From Bacteroidales bacterium (GTDB lineage: Bacteria; Bacteroidota; Bacteroidia; Bacteroidales; P3), in contig JAEEMK010000046.1 of assembly GCA_016283175.1 (NCBI GenBank), positions 1 through 64,000 of the forward strand: a DNA stretch of 64,000 nucleotides, read 5' to 3'. A program made the translations under genes and the position numbers. The notes beneath the pieces were generated by a model. It ran no database searches and was not told where the DNA came from. It worked only from the letters and a program-made list of their open reading frames with translations. This document shows, piece by piece, positions 1-8,221 of this stretch (positions are counted from its first letter, which is position 1; every line of letters starts with the position of its first letter).

Positions 1-1
1 C

Positions 2-598
2 GCCTTGCAGATCTGCGGCAACCTCGCCGTCCTCTGTGCCCCCTTCCTGCCCTTCACCGCCGACAAGATGCACCGTATGCTCAACCTCCCGGCAAAGGGA
101 TGGCAGGATGCCGGCCGCGCCGACATAATTATGGAAGGCACAACCCTCGAAAAGCCCGAACTGCTCTTCGAACAAATCGACGATGCCACCATACAGGCAC
201 AAGTCGACAAACTGCTTGAAACCAAACGCCAGAACGAACTCAACGCCTGGCAGCCAGCTTCCGTCAAGTCCCAAGTGGCTTTCGACGACTTCGGAAAGGT
301 AGACATCCGCGTAGGCACCGTGCTTGAGTGCAGCAAAGTGCCCAAGGCCGACAAACTGTTGCAGTTCAAGATTGACGACGGTATGGGTGGACGCACCATC
401 GTCAGCGGCATCGCCAAATACTATCCCGAGCCGGAAAAACTGGTGGGAATGCAGGTATGCTTCATCGCCAACTTCGAGCCCCGCAAGCTCAAGGGCGTTG
501 TCAGCGAAGGTATGATTCTCAGCGCCGAGGACCGCGACGGCCGTCTGGTGCTAATCACCCCCAGCCAAATAGTAACAACAGGCGTCAACATCGGTTGA
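2..598 (+). CDS. metG: Methionyl-tRNA synthetase, C-terminal part (partial)
   Basis: This is the 3' end of a gene that begins before the window; the reading frame is open from base 2. It charges tRNA-Met with methionine in the cytoplasm. The visible residues cover the end of the helical anticodon-binding domain (hydrophobic run around LCAPFLPFTADKMHRML) and then a C-terminal tRNA-binding OB-fold of the Trbp111/EMAP-II type (from about FDDFGKVDIRVGTVLE through VSGIAKYYPEPEKLVG to ANFEPRKLKGVVSEGMILSA). That appended domain is the usual form of MetG in Bacteroidota. The catalytic Rossmann domain with its HIGH and KMSKS motifs lies outside the window. The stop codon sits inside the terminator hairpin. 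The next gene converges from the other strand. Confidence 0.93.
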   Translation, partial: ALQICGNLAVLCAPFLPFTADKMHRMLNLPAKGWQDAGRADIIMEGTTLEKPELLFEQIDDATIQAQVDKLLETKRQNELNAWQPASVKSQVAFDDFGKVDIRVGTVLECSKVPKADKLLQFKIDDGMGGRTIVSGIAKYYPEPEKLVGMQVCFIANFEPRKLKGVVSEGMILSAEDRDGRLVLITPSQIVTTGVNIG

Positions 599-609
599 CG
601 CCTGTTTCT
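578..609 (+). terminator. Rho-independent terminator overlapping the metG stop
   Basis: A perfect 12-bp inverted repeat (ACAGGCGTCAAC at 578-589, GTTGACGCCTGT at 594-605) with an ATCG loop is followed by TTCTTT. The metG stop codon TGA (596-598) lies in the right arm, so the last codons are part of the hairpin. Confidence 0.75.
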
Positions 610-688
610 TTAAAGGCCCTTTCTATTTCCTTGTCGCAGGCCAGGTCGCCCGCGTACCAGACTTGCTGGTTTTACGTTTTCCGCTTTC

Positions 689-3600
689 TTACTCTCCATT
701 CACAATCACTTTGGTATCGCCACCGATTTCGCCTCGGTTGCCACCGCCGTATATGTTGCCATACACTCTCACTCTGTCTCTAATCCATACGTGTGTGTTG
801 GCACTTACCGGTGCTTCATTGCCGCCACCGAAGACGTTGCCCATTACAGTGGAGTTGGATATAACATTGACATCGGTGCTGCCGGTGATACCTGCAGCGT
901 TGCCGCCACCAAACACATTGCCAAGAACCGATGCTTTCTTGTTGGCATCGCTGACGCCTATAGTAACCTTCGGTGTACCGGTAACGACAGCAGTCGAGCC
1001 GAAGCCGCCGCCATAGACGTTCTGCCGCACCGTGCCGTTGATGATGTTCACCTCAGGATAACCTGCAGAGTGGCTATAGGCAGCCTCGTTGCCTCCGCCA
1101 TAGACATTGCCTACCCAGAATGGTGGGGTACAGGTGCTGTTGGTGCTGTCGATATTGACGATGATGGTGCCGGTGATGTCGCCATCCTCGTTGCAGCCAC
1201 CATACACCTCATTGGCCGAGCCGCCATTGAAGGTCACCGTGACGTTGCCCGTAATGGTACCGCCCTGGTTGTTGCCGCCGAACACTTTGTTGAAGGTGCC
1301 GCCGTTGACGACAAGGTTGATGTTGCCCACATAGTCGGCTTTCTTGGCGCCGCCGAAGAGCATACCCACCTTGGCAGAGCAGTCAAGGTTGACGTGGATG
1401 TCGTTTTGTCCGATGTATGTACTTGGACGGCTGCTGATCAGCGGGGCCTCGTTACCGCCGCCGTAGAGCTCGGCTATATCCATTGGACACGAACTGAAGG
1501 GGTTGCCGCAGGGATCGTTGCCAGTTTCGCTGTCATCAATAACGTCGACATTCACGCCGCCGGTGATGGTGCCGTACTGGTTGCTGCCGCCGAAGGCTGC
1601 GCCAATAGTGCCGCCGTGGATGGTCAGGTGTGTTCCACTGCTAGTGATGTCGGCGCCTGGGTTGTAGTGGGCAGCAGAAGGATTGTTGTGGTTGGGCGGA
1701 TTGGCGGCGCTGAATCCGTTGCCGCCGGCAAAGGCGTTGCCGATGATGCCGCCCCAAATGGTAACGTTGGTACCAGCAACGTCGGCAGCGTTGCCGCCAC
1801 CGTAGACATATTCAATGCTGTTGCCGCAGCCGTGGATGTTCACCACAGGTGTGCCGGTGTAGGCCGACTTGTTGCCGCCGCCGTATACAGCGTGGAGGGC
1901 ATAGCCCGACAGGGGCTGGTCGGTGTTGTAGATGTCTACCGTCACAGTGCTGGCAGGGGTGCCGTTCACATTGTTGCATCCAAACACGCTACCCGTGCCG
2001 GCCTCACCGTCGGGGTCGCTGGCCGAGCAGAGCACGCTGCCGCCCATCACCTTGACAGCCACTTTGCCATTGACCGCTGCCGCCACATTGCTATGGCCGG
2101 CACCGAGACTTGCCGCGTCACCCAGAGCTCCACCATAGAGGCCGCCATAGATTGTTCCTTTATAGAGGCTCACGGAAGTTGTATTATTGGCGTTGGTGTT
2201 CACCGTACCCAGTGCCGAGCCGCCATACACGTCGCCATATATCGTTGCGCCACTGGCAGCACCGCAGGTGCCGAGATTCAAATCAACGTTGCCGTTGACG
2301 GACGTGCCATTACCCAAACCTCCTCCGTGTACATTAGCATTGACAGATGATGTTCCTACCTGGCCTCCATCGATGTGCATAGTTACGTTGCCGCTGATTG
2401 TGCCCGAGTTGTTGGAACCACCATATACACCGCCTTCAACCAATCCTCCTCTCATAGTGATATTGACCTCGGGAATTTGGAGTGCATTACTGTAAGCACC
2501 TCCATAGACACTGCCCTCAATAGTACCACCGAGAATATAGATATTAGACTGTTTGTGTGTATAACCAATGTTTCCACCGCCATAAACGTTACCAGTGGCT
2601 TCACCATCCTTTTTCAGAATTTGTGCATTGTCGGCAATAACTATTTGTGAGGTATCCATACTGGCAGCCTGATTTGTGTTGCCACGACCGGCGCCAAATA
2701 TCTGACCGCCATATGTACTATTCTTTCTGAGAGCATCAGGACCTCCTACTATGGCATTGCCGCCCACATAAATGTAGGAAGTACCTCTTGTACGTGAGTC
2801 ACCATTGGTGGTATTAGTGCCATTGGCACCTCCGGCAATCCAACTACGTACCTTGCCACCGGTGACAACGATACGCTTGCTGCCCCACGCACTTGTATTG
2901 GCAGCACCACCGAATACACATCCGTTGATTACAGCATTATTCCTGATTCTTAAGCTAAATGCAATTTTCCAAGCATCGGTTTGTCCGGTAGTGGCGTCTG
3001 GATGATCATTATCTCCAGCCGCGCCTGTACCACGTCCGCCGTTAATGTTACCTAATTGGCCTCCTTCAATAGTTACATATCGGGCTCCCGGATAATGAGT
3101 ATTGGTTGTAGCATTAAAATTATGGCCACAATACATAGAATTGGTGTAAGTAAAGTTTGTTTCGTCACTTGTCCAAAAGCCCTTTTGGTACTCACCGCTT
3201 TTTACTACACAGTCAAATACCTTTTTATCCTTATTCACTGCTGAGGAAAAAGCACCAGCTCTGTCAAAGAAAAATGTATTATTAGCTGAAACCGACAGAT
3301 TGGTATTTGTGTTAGTTGCCCTATCGTAGTCACAGCCCAAGATGGCCTTTACCATTACAGTTCCACTTACTGTATAGGAGGCGTTTGTTCCGGCATCGCG
3401 AATAAACGCCAACTGATTGATAGTACCGGTTTCAATGCGCATAGTATAGTCCAAATCTGTAGCACCTCCACTGATGCCCTGAAGGAGATTTACTGTTCCT
3501 GTGCAACCACGACCGATAATCACGTCATTATTTGCAGCGGTAATGGAATATGAACTCATATCATAAAAGGCCACATTCTCGAATTTCGTATTCGCTTGTA

Positions 3601-6286
3601 ACGTCATATTTGTACCACCGGCTCCTCTAACGTATGTTGCGTCGTTGTTCTGTCCTCTTACTCCATTGGGTAAGTACCTTGATACTGTTACTTGCCTATC
3701 TATGTTCGTAATGCGCTTTCCGGTAGTTCCTCCAAAATTGTAATAAACATTTTGGTTGCTACTATACGAATTCAGAATAATGAAGTTTCGCTCATAGCCC
3801 ACATTACTATGGTCGCCGATAGCATTTTCATCATCACTAGCTTTCACCACATACGCTATGGCCCAAACTGCTTCAAGTTGAACCTCCATACCGTATTCGG
3901 TGTTAGGTGCAAAATAGATTTCGTCCTCGGCATTGATAACGGCACCCGTGGCAAGGGCTGTGCCACCACTGGCGGCACTATAAACGGCACCGCCTGAAAC
4001 GCTCTTTAGGCGCCAGCATTGGAAGCCGCGCCAACCGGTCCAATCGGCGGTGTTAGTTGTTTCGGTTCCACCATACGTCGGACGAACCTGGAAGGGGTTG
4101 GGTATCGGGGTGTAAGGGCAGCGCGAGGCGGCACTGCTCTGGTTGCCGGAACTGAAGGTCCAAGTATCGTCGGTATTAGCGCCGCGCTCCAGGGTCTTAT
4201 AATATACAAAGGTGTTCTCGTTCTCGCCACCCACGTTGACCTTGGCGCCGCCCACATAGTTGGCGTTTCCTGGCTGCACGAAGTCGGTGCTCGAGGCGGT
4301 ATAGTCGGCATTGCCAGTCATCACTATGCCGTTGCCATAGTAGGTAATCTTCACATCAGCGGGGTTGAGGCTGTGCAGCTGCTCAGGTGTAGAAGCGTCG
4401 CTATAGTAGCTCCAGCTGTGGTCCTCACGGTCGTCGAGAATCACCATTGTTCCGCTGATGCCGCTGGTGATGTAGGTTTCTGAAACGACTTCCGATTCGG
4501 CATAGCCGTCTTTGTAGGCAATGGCCTTCACGGTGGCTAGGTTGGCTACATTGAAAGAGCCATTAAAGACGGTGCCGGTGGAAGAGGTCGGGTCGGTGCC
4601 GTCAGTAGTGTAACGTATGGAGGCCCCTGCGGTGGCACAGGTGATGGTGACAGCACCTGCCGAGGAGATGCTGATTACCGGCTTTTCTGTCGCCAAAGTA
4701 TTATAGGTCTGCTGGGCAACGGGGGTGCTTTCCGCGTTGCGGACGGCAATGGCCTTTACGGTCACGGGGAGGGACAGCTCCTCCAGGCTGAACGGGCCTG
4801 TGTAGGCTGTGCCGTTGCTGGCCGACGGGGTAGAGCCATCGGTGGTGTAATAAATGGTGGCACCAAGGCTGACGGTGGACAGGCTGATGTTGTTGCCCGA
4901 GCGCGTGATGGTGGGCGCCACAAATGGTGCATAGAGATTCACCTGCACGGAGCGTGTCTGGGGTGTGGCACCCGTGTACGACGCCTCGACGGTGAGCGTG
5001 AGGCCCTTGTCGGCATCGGCACCGGGGGTGTGGGTCACCGTGGTGCTAGCTCCGCTTGTGGTCGAGAGCGACGCGTTGCCGCTGCCTGCACCCGATATGC
5101 TCCAGGCATAGGTGGGGGTGGCTGTGGTGGAGTTTGATGAGCTGAAGTCCTCGGTGTTGGTATAGAGCGAGCCATTGTAGTAGCGGTAGATGTCGCCGCC
5201 GTTCGTCAAAGTGGTGTGAGCCGGAGTGGTATAGGTGGTGCTGTTTACGGTGGCGGAAGCCGTGAACGCCTGGCTTTCGCTGACATACAACGCCGCCGAG
5301 CTGGGGGATACGCTAAGGGAGTTGATGGTTACCACCGTATTTGTAGCCTGAACCGCAGCGGCACGTGTCAGGGTGAAGGTTTGAGTCCCTGTGTACCCAC
5401 CCTTTGAAACGGTAAGGGTGACCACGACATTTCCTGTAGGATTACCCGTGATGGTCACCAGGCCGTCGTTGCTGACTGAGGCGTAGGCACCGCCAGTGGT
5501 GACCGCCCAGGTTTTTGTGGCATCGCTCCAGTCGGTGATGCCTGTAGGTTGCGTCGTGGTAGCGTCGGTGGTGGTAGTCCAGTAGTAAATCTGGGTGTTG
5601 TTGTTATAGTTCCTTACGGTAGCATAGTAATAGGAATTGGCTGGTATGTAGGAGCCTGTGACGTTACCCGTAAGCTGTATGCCGCCATTCGACAGTCCTG
5701 ATGCAGCAGTGATGCTTATCGTTGGGTTTGATACCGTGTTGCTGTTGATGGTGATGGCGTATGGTGTAAAACGAGTGTTGCCATCGCTACAAACTAATGT
5801 GGAGCCATTGTAATGTACATAACCAGATCTATTATTGTTGTAATTCAATACATTGTCTCGGAGTCTCCAGGTAGTTGTAGAATTACCCAATGTTACGCTG
5901 GTCCCGTTTGTTCCGCCACGTAGAAATCGTGTTGTAGCGGTATAGGAATATATATTTCTTGTCGTACCTCCTAGCGCACCGCTGGCCACCCAGATGGCGT
6001 CTTTGGTAAAATCCGTTGTTACACCTGGGTTGTTTCCATTTCTGTAAATGTAGCCGGCGGTGGCGTTGTAGAACACATAATAGGTCTGTGCCTTGCCCGG
6101 CAATGCTGCACACATCATCAACGCCAGCAGCATAATGCTGCGCATCAAGCGGATGCCGATGGATTTTGTGCGAAGAGTGGCCACTGAGGCCTGGTTTTTC
6201 TTAAAAACTAGTACTGTATTTGTCATTATCAATATGTTTTCGTTTCTATTAGATGAGTCCTGATATTGATGCCTCATAGCATTCAT
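689..6286 (-). CDS. Very large secreted repeat protein with Ig-like, chitobiase-C-like and YGGGN repeats
   Basis: An 1865-codon gene, likely exported and surface associated; its function is unknown. A signal peptide is visible around residues 48-67 (MRSIMLLALMMCAALPGKAQ). ATG codons at 6286, 6277, 6226 and 6145 are all in frame, so the start is uncertain; 6226 (MTNTVLVFKK) or 6145 would give a more normal leader than 6286. Residues about 60-470 hold Ig-like strands. About 480-600 hold two chitobiase/hexosaminidase-C-like segments (IYYTTDGSTPSASNGTAYTG and SIRYTTDGTDPTSSTGT). About 1080-1862 hold many Gly/Asn-rich repeats of the type GNVYGGGNEA...VNI, probably a right-handed beta-helix. There is no recognisable T9SS sorting domain: the protein stops at KVIVNGE, directly after a repeat. 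The middle (about 2400-3900) is more AT-rich than both ends, which hints at a mosaic origin. Confidence 0.8.
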   Translation of the reverse strand: MNAMRHQYQDSSNRNENILIMTNTVLVFKKNQASVATLRTKSIGIRLMRSIMLLALMMCAALPGKAQTYYVFYNATAGYIYRNGNNPGVTTDFTKDAIWVASGALGGTTRNIYSYTATTRFLRGGTNGTSVTLGNSTTTWRLRDNVLNYNNNRSGYVHYNGSTLVCSDGNTRFTPYAITINSNTVSNPTISITAASGLSNGGIQLTGNVTGSYIPANSYYYATVRNYNNNTQIYYWTTTTDATTTQPTGITDWSDATKTWAVTTGGAYASVSNDGLVTITGNPTGNVVVTLTVSKGGYTGTQTFTLTRAAAVQATNTVVTINSLSVSPSSAALYVSESQAFTASATVNSTTYTTPAHTTLTNGGDIYRYYNGSLYTNTEDFSSSNSTTATPTYAWSISGAGSGNASLSTTSGASTTVTHTPGADADKGLTLTVEASYTGATPQTRSVQVNLYAPFVAPTITRSGNNISLSTVSLGATIYYTTDGSTPSASNGTAYTGPFSLEELSLPVTVKAIAVRNAESTPVAQQTYNTLATEKPVISISSAGAVTITCATAGASIRYTTDGTDPTSSTGTVFNGSFNVANLATVKAIAYKDGYAESEVVSETYITSGISGTMVILDDREDHSWSYYSDASTPEQLHSLNPADVKITYYGNGIVMTGNADYTASSTDFVQPGNANYVGGAKVNVGGENENTFVYYKTLERGANTDDTWTFSSGNQSSAASRCPYTPIPNPFQVRPTYGGTETTNTADWTGWRGFQCWRLKSVSGGAVYSAASGGTALATGAVINAEDEIYFAPNTEYGMEVQLEAVWAIAYVVKASDDENAIGDHSNVGYERNFIILNSYSSNQNVYYNFGGTTGKRITNIDRQVTVSRYLPNGVRGQNNDATYVRGAGGTNMTLQANTKFENVAFYDMSSYSITAANNDVIIGRGCTGTVNLLQGISGGATDLDYTMRIETGTINQLAFIRDAGTNASYTVSGTVMVKAILGCDYDRATNTNTNLSVSANNTFFFDRAGAFSSAVNKDKKVFDCVVKSGEYQKGFWTSDETNFTYTNSMYCGHNFNATTNTHYPGARYVTIEGGQLGNINGGRGTGAAGDNDHPDATTGQTDAWKIAFSLRIRNNAVINGCVFGGAANTSAWGSKRIVVTGGKVRSWIAGGANGTNTTNGDSRTRGTSYIYVGGNAIVGGPDALRKNSTYGGQIFGAGRGNTNQAASMDTSQIVIADNAQILKKDGEATGNVYGGGNIGYTHKQSNIYILGGTIEGSVYGGAYSNALQIPEVNITMRGGLVEGGVYGGSNNSGTISGNVTMHIDGGQVGTSSVNANVHGGGLGNGTSVNGNVDLNLGTCGAASGATIYGDVYGGSALGTVNTNANNTTSVSLYKGTIYGGLYGGALGDAASLGAGHSNVAAAVNGKVAVKVMGGSVLCSASDPDGEAGTGSVFGCNNVNGTPASTVTVDIYNTDQPLSGYALHAVYGGGNKSAYTGTPVVNIHGCGNSIEYVYGGGNAADVAGTNVTIWGGIIGNAFAGGNGFSAANPPNHNNPSAAHYNPGADITSSGTHLTIHGGTIGAAFGGSNQYGTITGGVNVDVIDDSETGNDPCGNPFSSCPMDIAELYGGGNEAPLISSRPSTYIGQNDIHVNLDCSAKVGMLFGGAKKADYVGNINLVVNGGTFNKVFGGNNQGGTITGNVTVTFNGGSANEVYGGCNEDGDITGTIIVNIDSTNSTCTPPFWVGNVYGGGNEAAYSHSAGYPEVNIINGTVRQNVYGGGFGSTAVVTGTPKVTIGVSDANKKASVLGNVFGGGNAAGITGSTDVNVISNSTVMGNVFGGGNEAPVSANTHVWIRDRVRVYGNIYGGGNRGEIGGDTKVIVNGE

Positions 6287-6373
6287 CTCTTCCAGTTCTG
6301 TGTATTAATTTGTTAAAGAATTTAAGAACACTTTAATATAGAACAGCAATAATCAGGCATCATTTTAAAACGT

Positions 6374-6381
6374 CAAAATTA
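6374..6381 (-). promoter_or_regulatory. Possible -7 element for the large repeat protein
   Basis: CAAAATTA on the plus strand reads TAATTTTG on the minus strand, which fits the Bacteroidota -7 consensus TAnnTTTG. No good -33 TTTG is seen at normal spacing, so the call is weak. Confidence 0.3.
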
Positions 6382-6940
6382 CATAAAAACCAAAAATTGA
6401 AAAAAAATTTATATATAAAAAGTTTTAAATCGAATACACTCTATTGAATTTCAACAATCTACAAAAGCGCTATTATCACTCTTCCAGCTGTACGATTGCT
6501 GTTTCCTGCAGGATTTGCCCTGACATTAAGGCTAAAAAAAAAAGAAAATCGTCCATAATAAACAGGAAACTCTCGCAAAAACAAGGAGATAAAATGTGCC
6601 GCGTCATCCCCTCCCCTCTTGCTTATGTCCGAAAATCATACGCAACCAACGCCACCCAGTGCTGCAAAGGATAAAAAACCACTCTGATTTTTACCAAATA
6701 CCAATCAAATTTTACTATGTTAAAATTTAACAAAAGTTTGGTAGGAATTTGGTAAAACTTTGATAGGAATTTGGTCCAGCTTAAAGACTGCGTATCAACA
6801 AATTGCGATTTATTAAAATTCTGTTAAATTTAACCTAAATCAACGCTATTTGTTAAAAAAAATTGAAATAAAAAGCCGCTTTCAAGAACCCTTTTTATGT
6901 GTTTCATTCGTGTTCGGATAATCGTGGTGCCGGGACAAAA

Positions 6941-6964
6941 AAAGGTGCCCGCAAAGGCACCTTA
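6941..6964 (-). terminator. Terminator of the bamA-ompH operon
   Basis: An 8-bp stem (AAGGTGCC 6942-6949, GGCACCTT 6956-6963) is followed on the minus strand by a run of seven T. It lies 45 bases after the stop of the last OmpH gene. Confidence 0.8.
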
Positions 6965-7008
6965 ATGTTTTATGTTTGCTATCGAATCGCGATAGCAGGG
7001 GCTGGCCG

Positions 7009-7521
7009 TTATTTCAAGCCGAGTTTTTTCTTAACAAGGGCGAAGATGTCGTCGCTGTCCTGCTGATAGAGCAAAGTACCGGCAGCAGTGTCGAAAACAT
7101 AGGTGTAGCCATTCTCCTTGGCAACATCGGCGATGGCCTGCTTGGCGCGGTCGATGATGGGCTGGAGCAGTTCGGTCTCTTTCTCCTGCAGTTTCTGCTT
7201 GGCGTTCTGCTGATAGGTCTGGATGCGCTGGTCAAGGTCGCGGATTTCCTGCTCCTTGGTGCTGCGAATCAGATCTGTCATCTGAGCTCTGCGTTCCTGA
7301 TAGTCGTTGTATTTGTTCTGGAGCTCTTCCTGCATAGCTTTGAGTTCGCCTTCAACGATGTTCATTTCAGCCTGAAGTTGTGCCAGTGCAGAGTCCTTGC
7401 CAGGCATAATCTGCATAAGGTCTGACGAGTTGATGTGACCAAGTTTGACGGTCTTCTGTGCAAAAGCCGCTGTTCCGAAAGCGAACATTGCGGCAATCAA
7501 TAGAACTAAACTTTTTTTCAT
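7009..7521 (-). CDS. OmpH/Skp-family periplasmic chaperone (second copy)
   Basis: A 170-residue periplasmic chaperone that holds unfolded outer-membrane proteins on their way to the BamA complex. It has a signal peptide (MKKSLVLLIAAMFAFGTAAFAQ), a short beta segment (KLGHINSSDLMQIMPGKDS), a long charged helical hairpin (about residues 40-125) and a C-terminal strand (YTYVFDTAAGTLLY), as usual for Skp. It starts with ATG. It lies 50 bp after a second OmpH gene and downstream of bamA, the normal arrangement in Bacteroidales. It is the last gene of the operon and is followed by a terminator. Confidence 0.9.
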   Translation of the reverse strand: MKKSLVLLIAAMFAFGTAAFAQKTVKLGHINSSDLMQIMPGKDSALAQLQAEMNIVEGELKAMQEELQNKYNDYQERRAQMTDLIRSTKEQEIRDLDQRIQTYQQNAKQKLQEKETELLQPIIDRAKQAIADVAKENGYTYVFDTAAGTLLYQQDSDDIFALVKKKLGLK

Positions 7522-7571
7522 TATAAATTACTGATTTTAAAAATTTACTTATTAAAGGATTAATCAAATTG

Positions 7572-8168
7572 TCACGGTTTGCGCATCTCGGGGTTGCCGA
7601 CATCTCTCTTTTTGGCTCCTGTGTTGTCGCTCTGGGCATCGCGGTCGTCGGTTTTGGCACCGGCCTTGAAGCCAAGCATATCGAGCACCAGGTCGCTAAC
7701 GTCGTATTTAGCACTGACATAGAGCAGTGTGGCCGACCCAGATTTGTCGAGGATGAAGGCATAGTTTTTCTCGTTGGCGATGCGCTCTATGGCGTTGTAC
7801 ACGCGGTCCTGGATGGGTTTCATCAGCTCGGCGCGCTTCTTGTCGAGTTCGCCGCCAGGACCGAAATATTTCGTCTGCAGTTCCTTGGCTTCGCGCTCTT
7901 TGGCAGCTATCTCCTCCTCGCGCTTGTGCTTGAGGTTGTCGGGCAGAAGGTAGGCTTCCTGATGGTAGGCCTTGTAGAGCTTGTCGATGTCCTGGAACTT
8001 TGCCTCAATCTCCTTCTGCCAGTTCTCGGCCTGCTTGTTGAGCTGGCTCTGCGCACGCGTGTAGTCAGGGATGTTCGAGAGGATATACTCCGTATTGACA
8101 CAGGCGTACTTCTGAGCCGAGAGAGTGAACGGAATCACTATGACCAATAGCAGGAGGAGTTTTTTCAT
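7572..8168 (-). CDS. OmpH/Skp-family periplasmic chaperone (first copy)
   Basis: A 198-residue Skp-like chaperone. It has a signal peptide (MKKLLLLLVIVIPFTLSAQ), the strand YACVNTEYILSNIPDY, a long coiled hairpin (about residues 38-120, with a GPGGELDKKRAELMKPIQDR turn) and the strand YAFILDKSGSATLLYVS. Unlike its neighbour it carries a charged, probably disordered tail of about 35 residues after DLVLDMLGF. It lies between bamA (53 bp away) and the second ompH, and likely delivers barrels to BamA. Its tandem partner suggests an old duplication. Confidence 0.9.
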   Translation of the reverse strand: MKKLLLLLVIVIPFTLSAQKYACVNTEYILSNIPDYTRAQSQLNKQAENWQKEIEAKFQDIDKLYKAYHQEAYLLPDNLKHKREEEIAAKEREAKELQTKYFGPGGELDKKRAELMKPIQDRVYNAIERIANEKNYAFILDKSGSATLLYVSAKYDVSDLVLDMLGFKAGAKTDDRDAQSDNTGAKKRDVGNPEMRKP

Positions 8169-8221
8169 TGGAGAGTCGCTGTTTTGTTTCGTTGTCTCGT
8201 TATTATGTTATTCCGAATTGA

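Larger units (their letters stand above)
6287..7008. other. AT-rich intergenic region with 22-bp tandem repeat
   Basis: There is no convincing gene in these 722 bases. The right end holds the terminator of the OmpH gene and a small hairpin (GCTATCG 6978-6984 / CGATAGC 6990-6996). The middle holds two copies of TAGGAATTTGGT (6742-6753 and 6764-6775), 22 bp apart, with an inverted partner upstream (ACCAAATACCAA near 6690). The left part is the leader of the minus-strand repeat protein. Confidence 0.6.

Noticed and set aside
791-2350. 519-codon plus-strand frame antisense to the YGGGN-repeat gene
   Set aside because: Codon-aligned shadow of a repeat gene; the product is low-complexity V/A/D/I.
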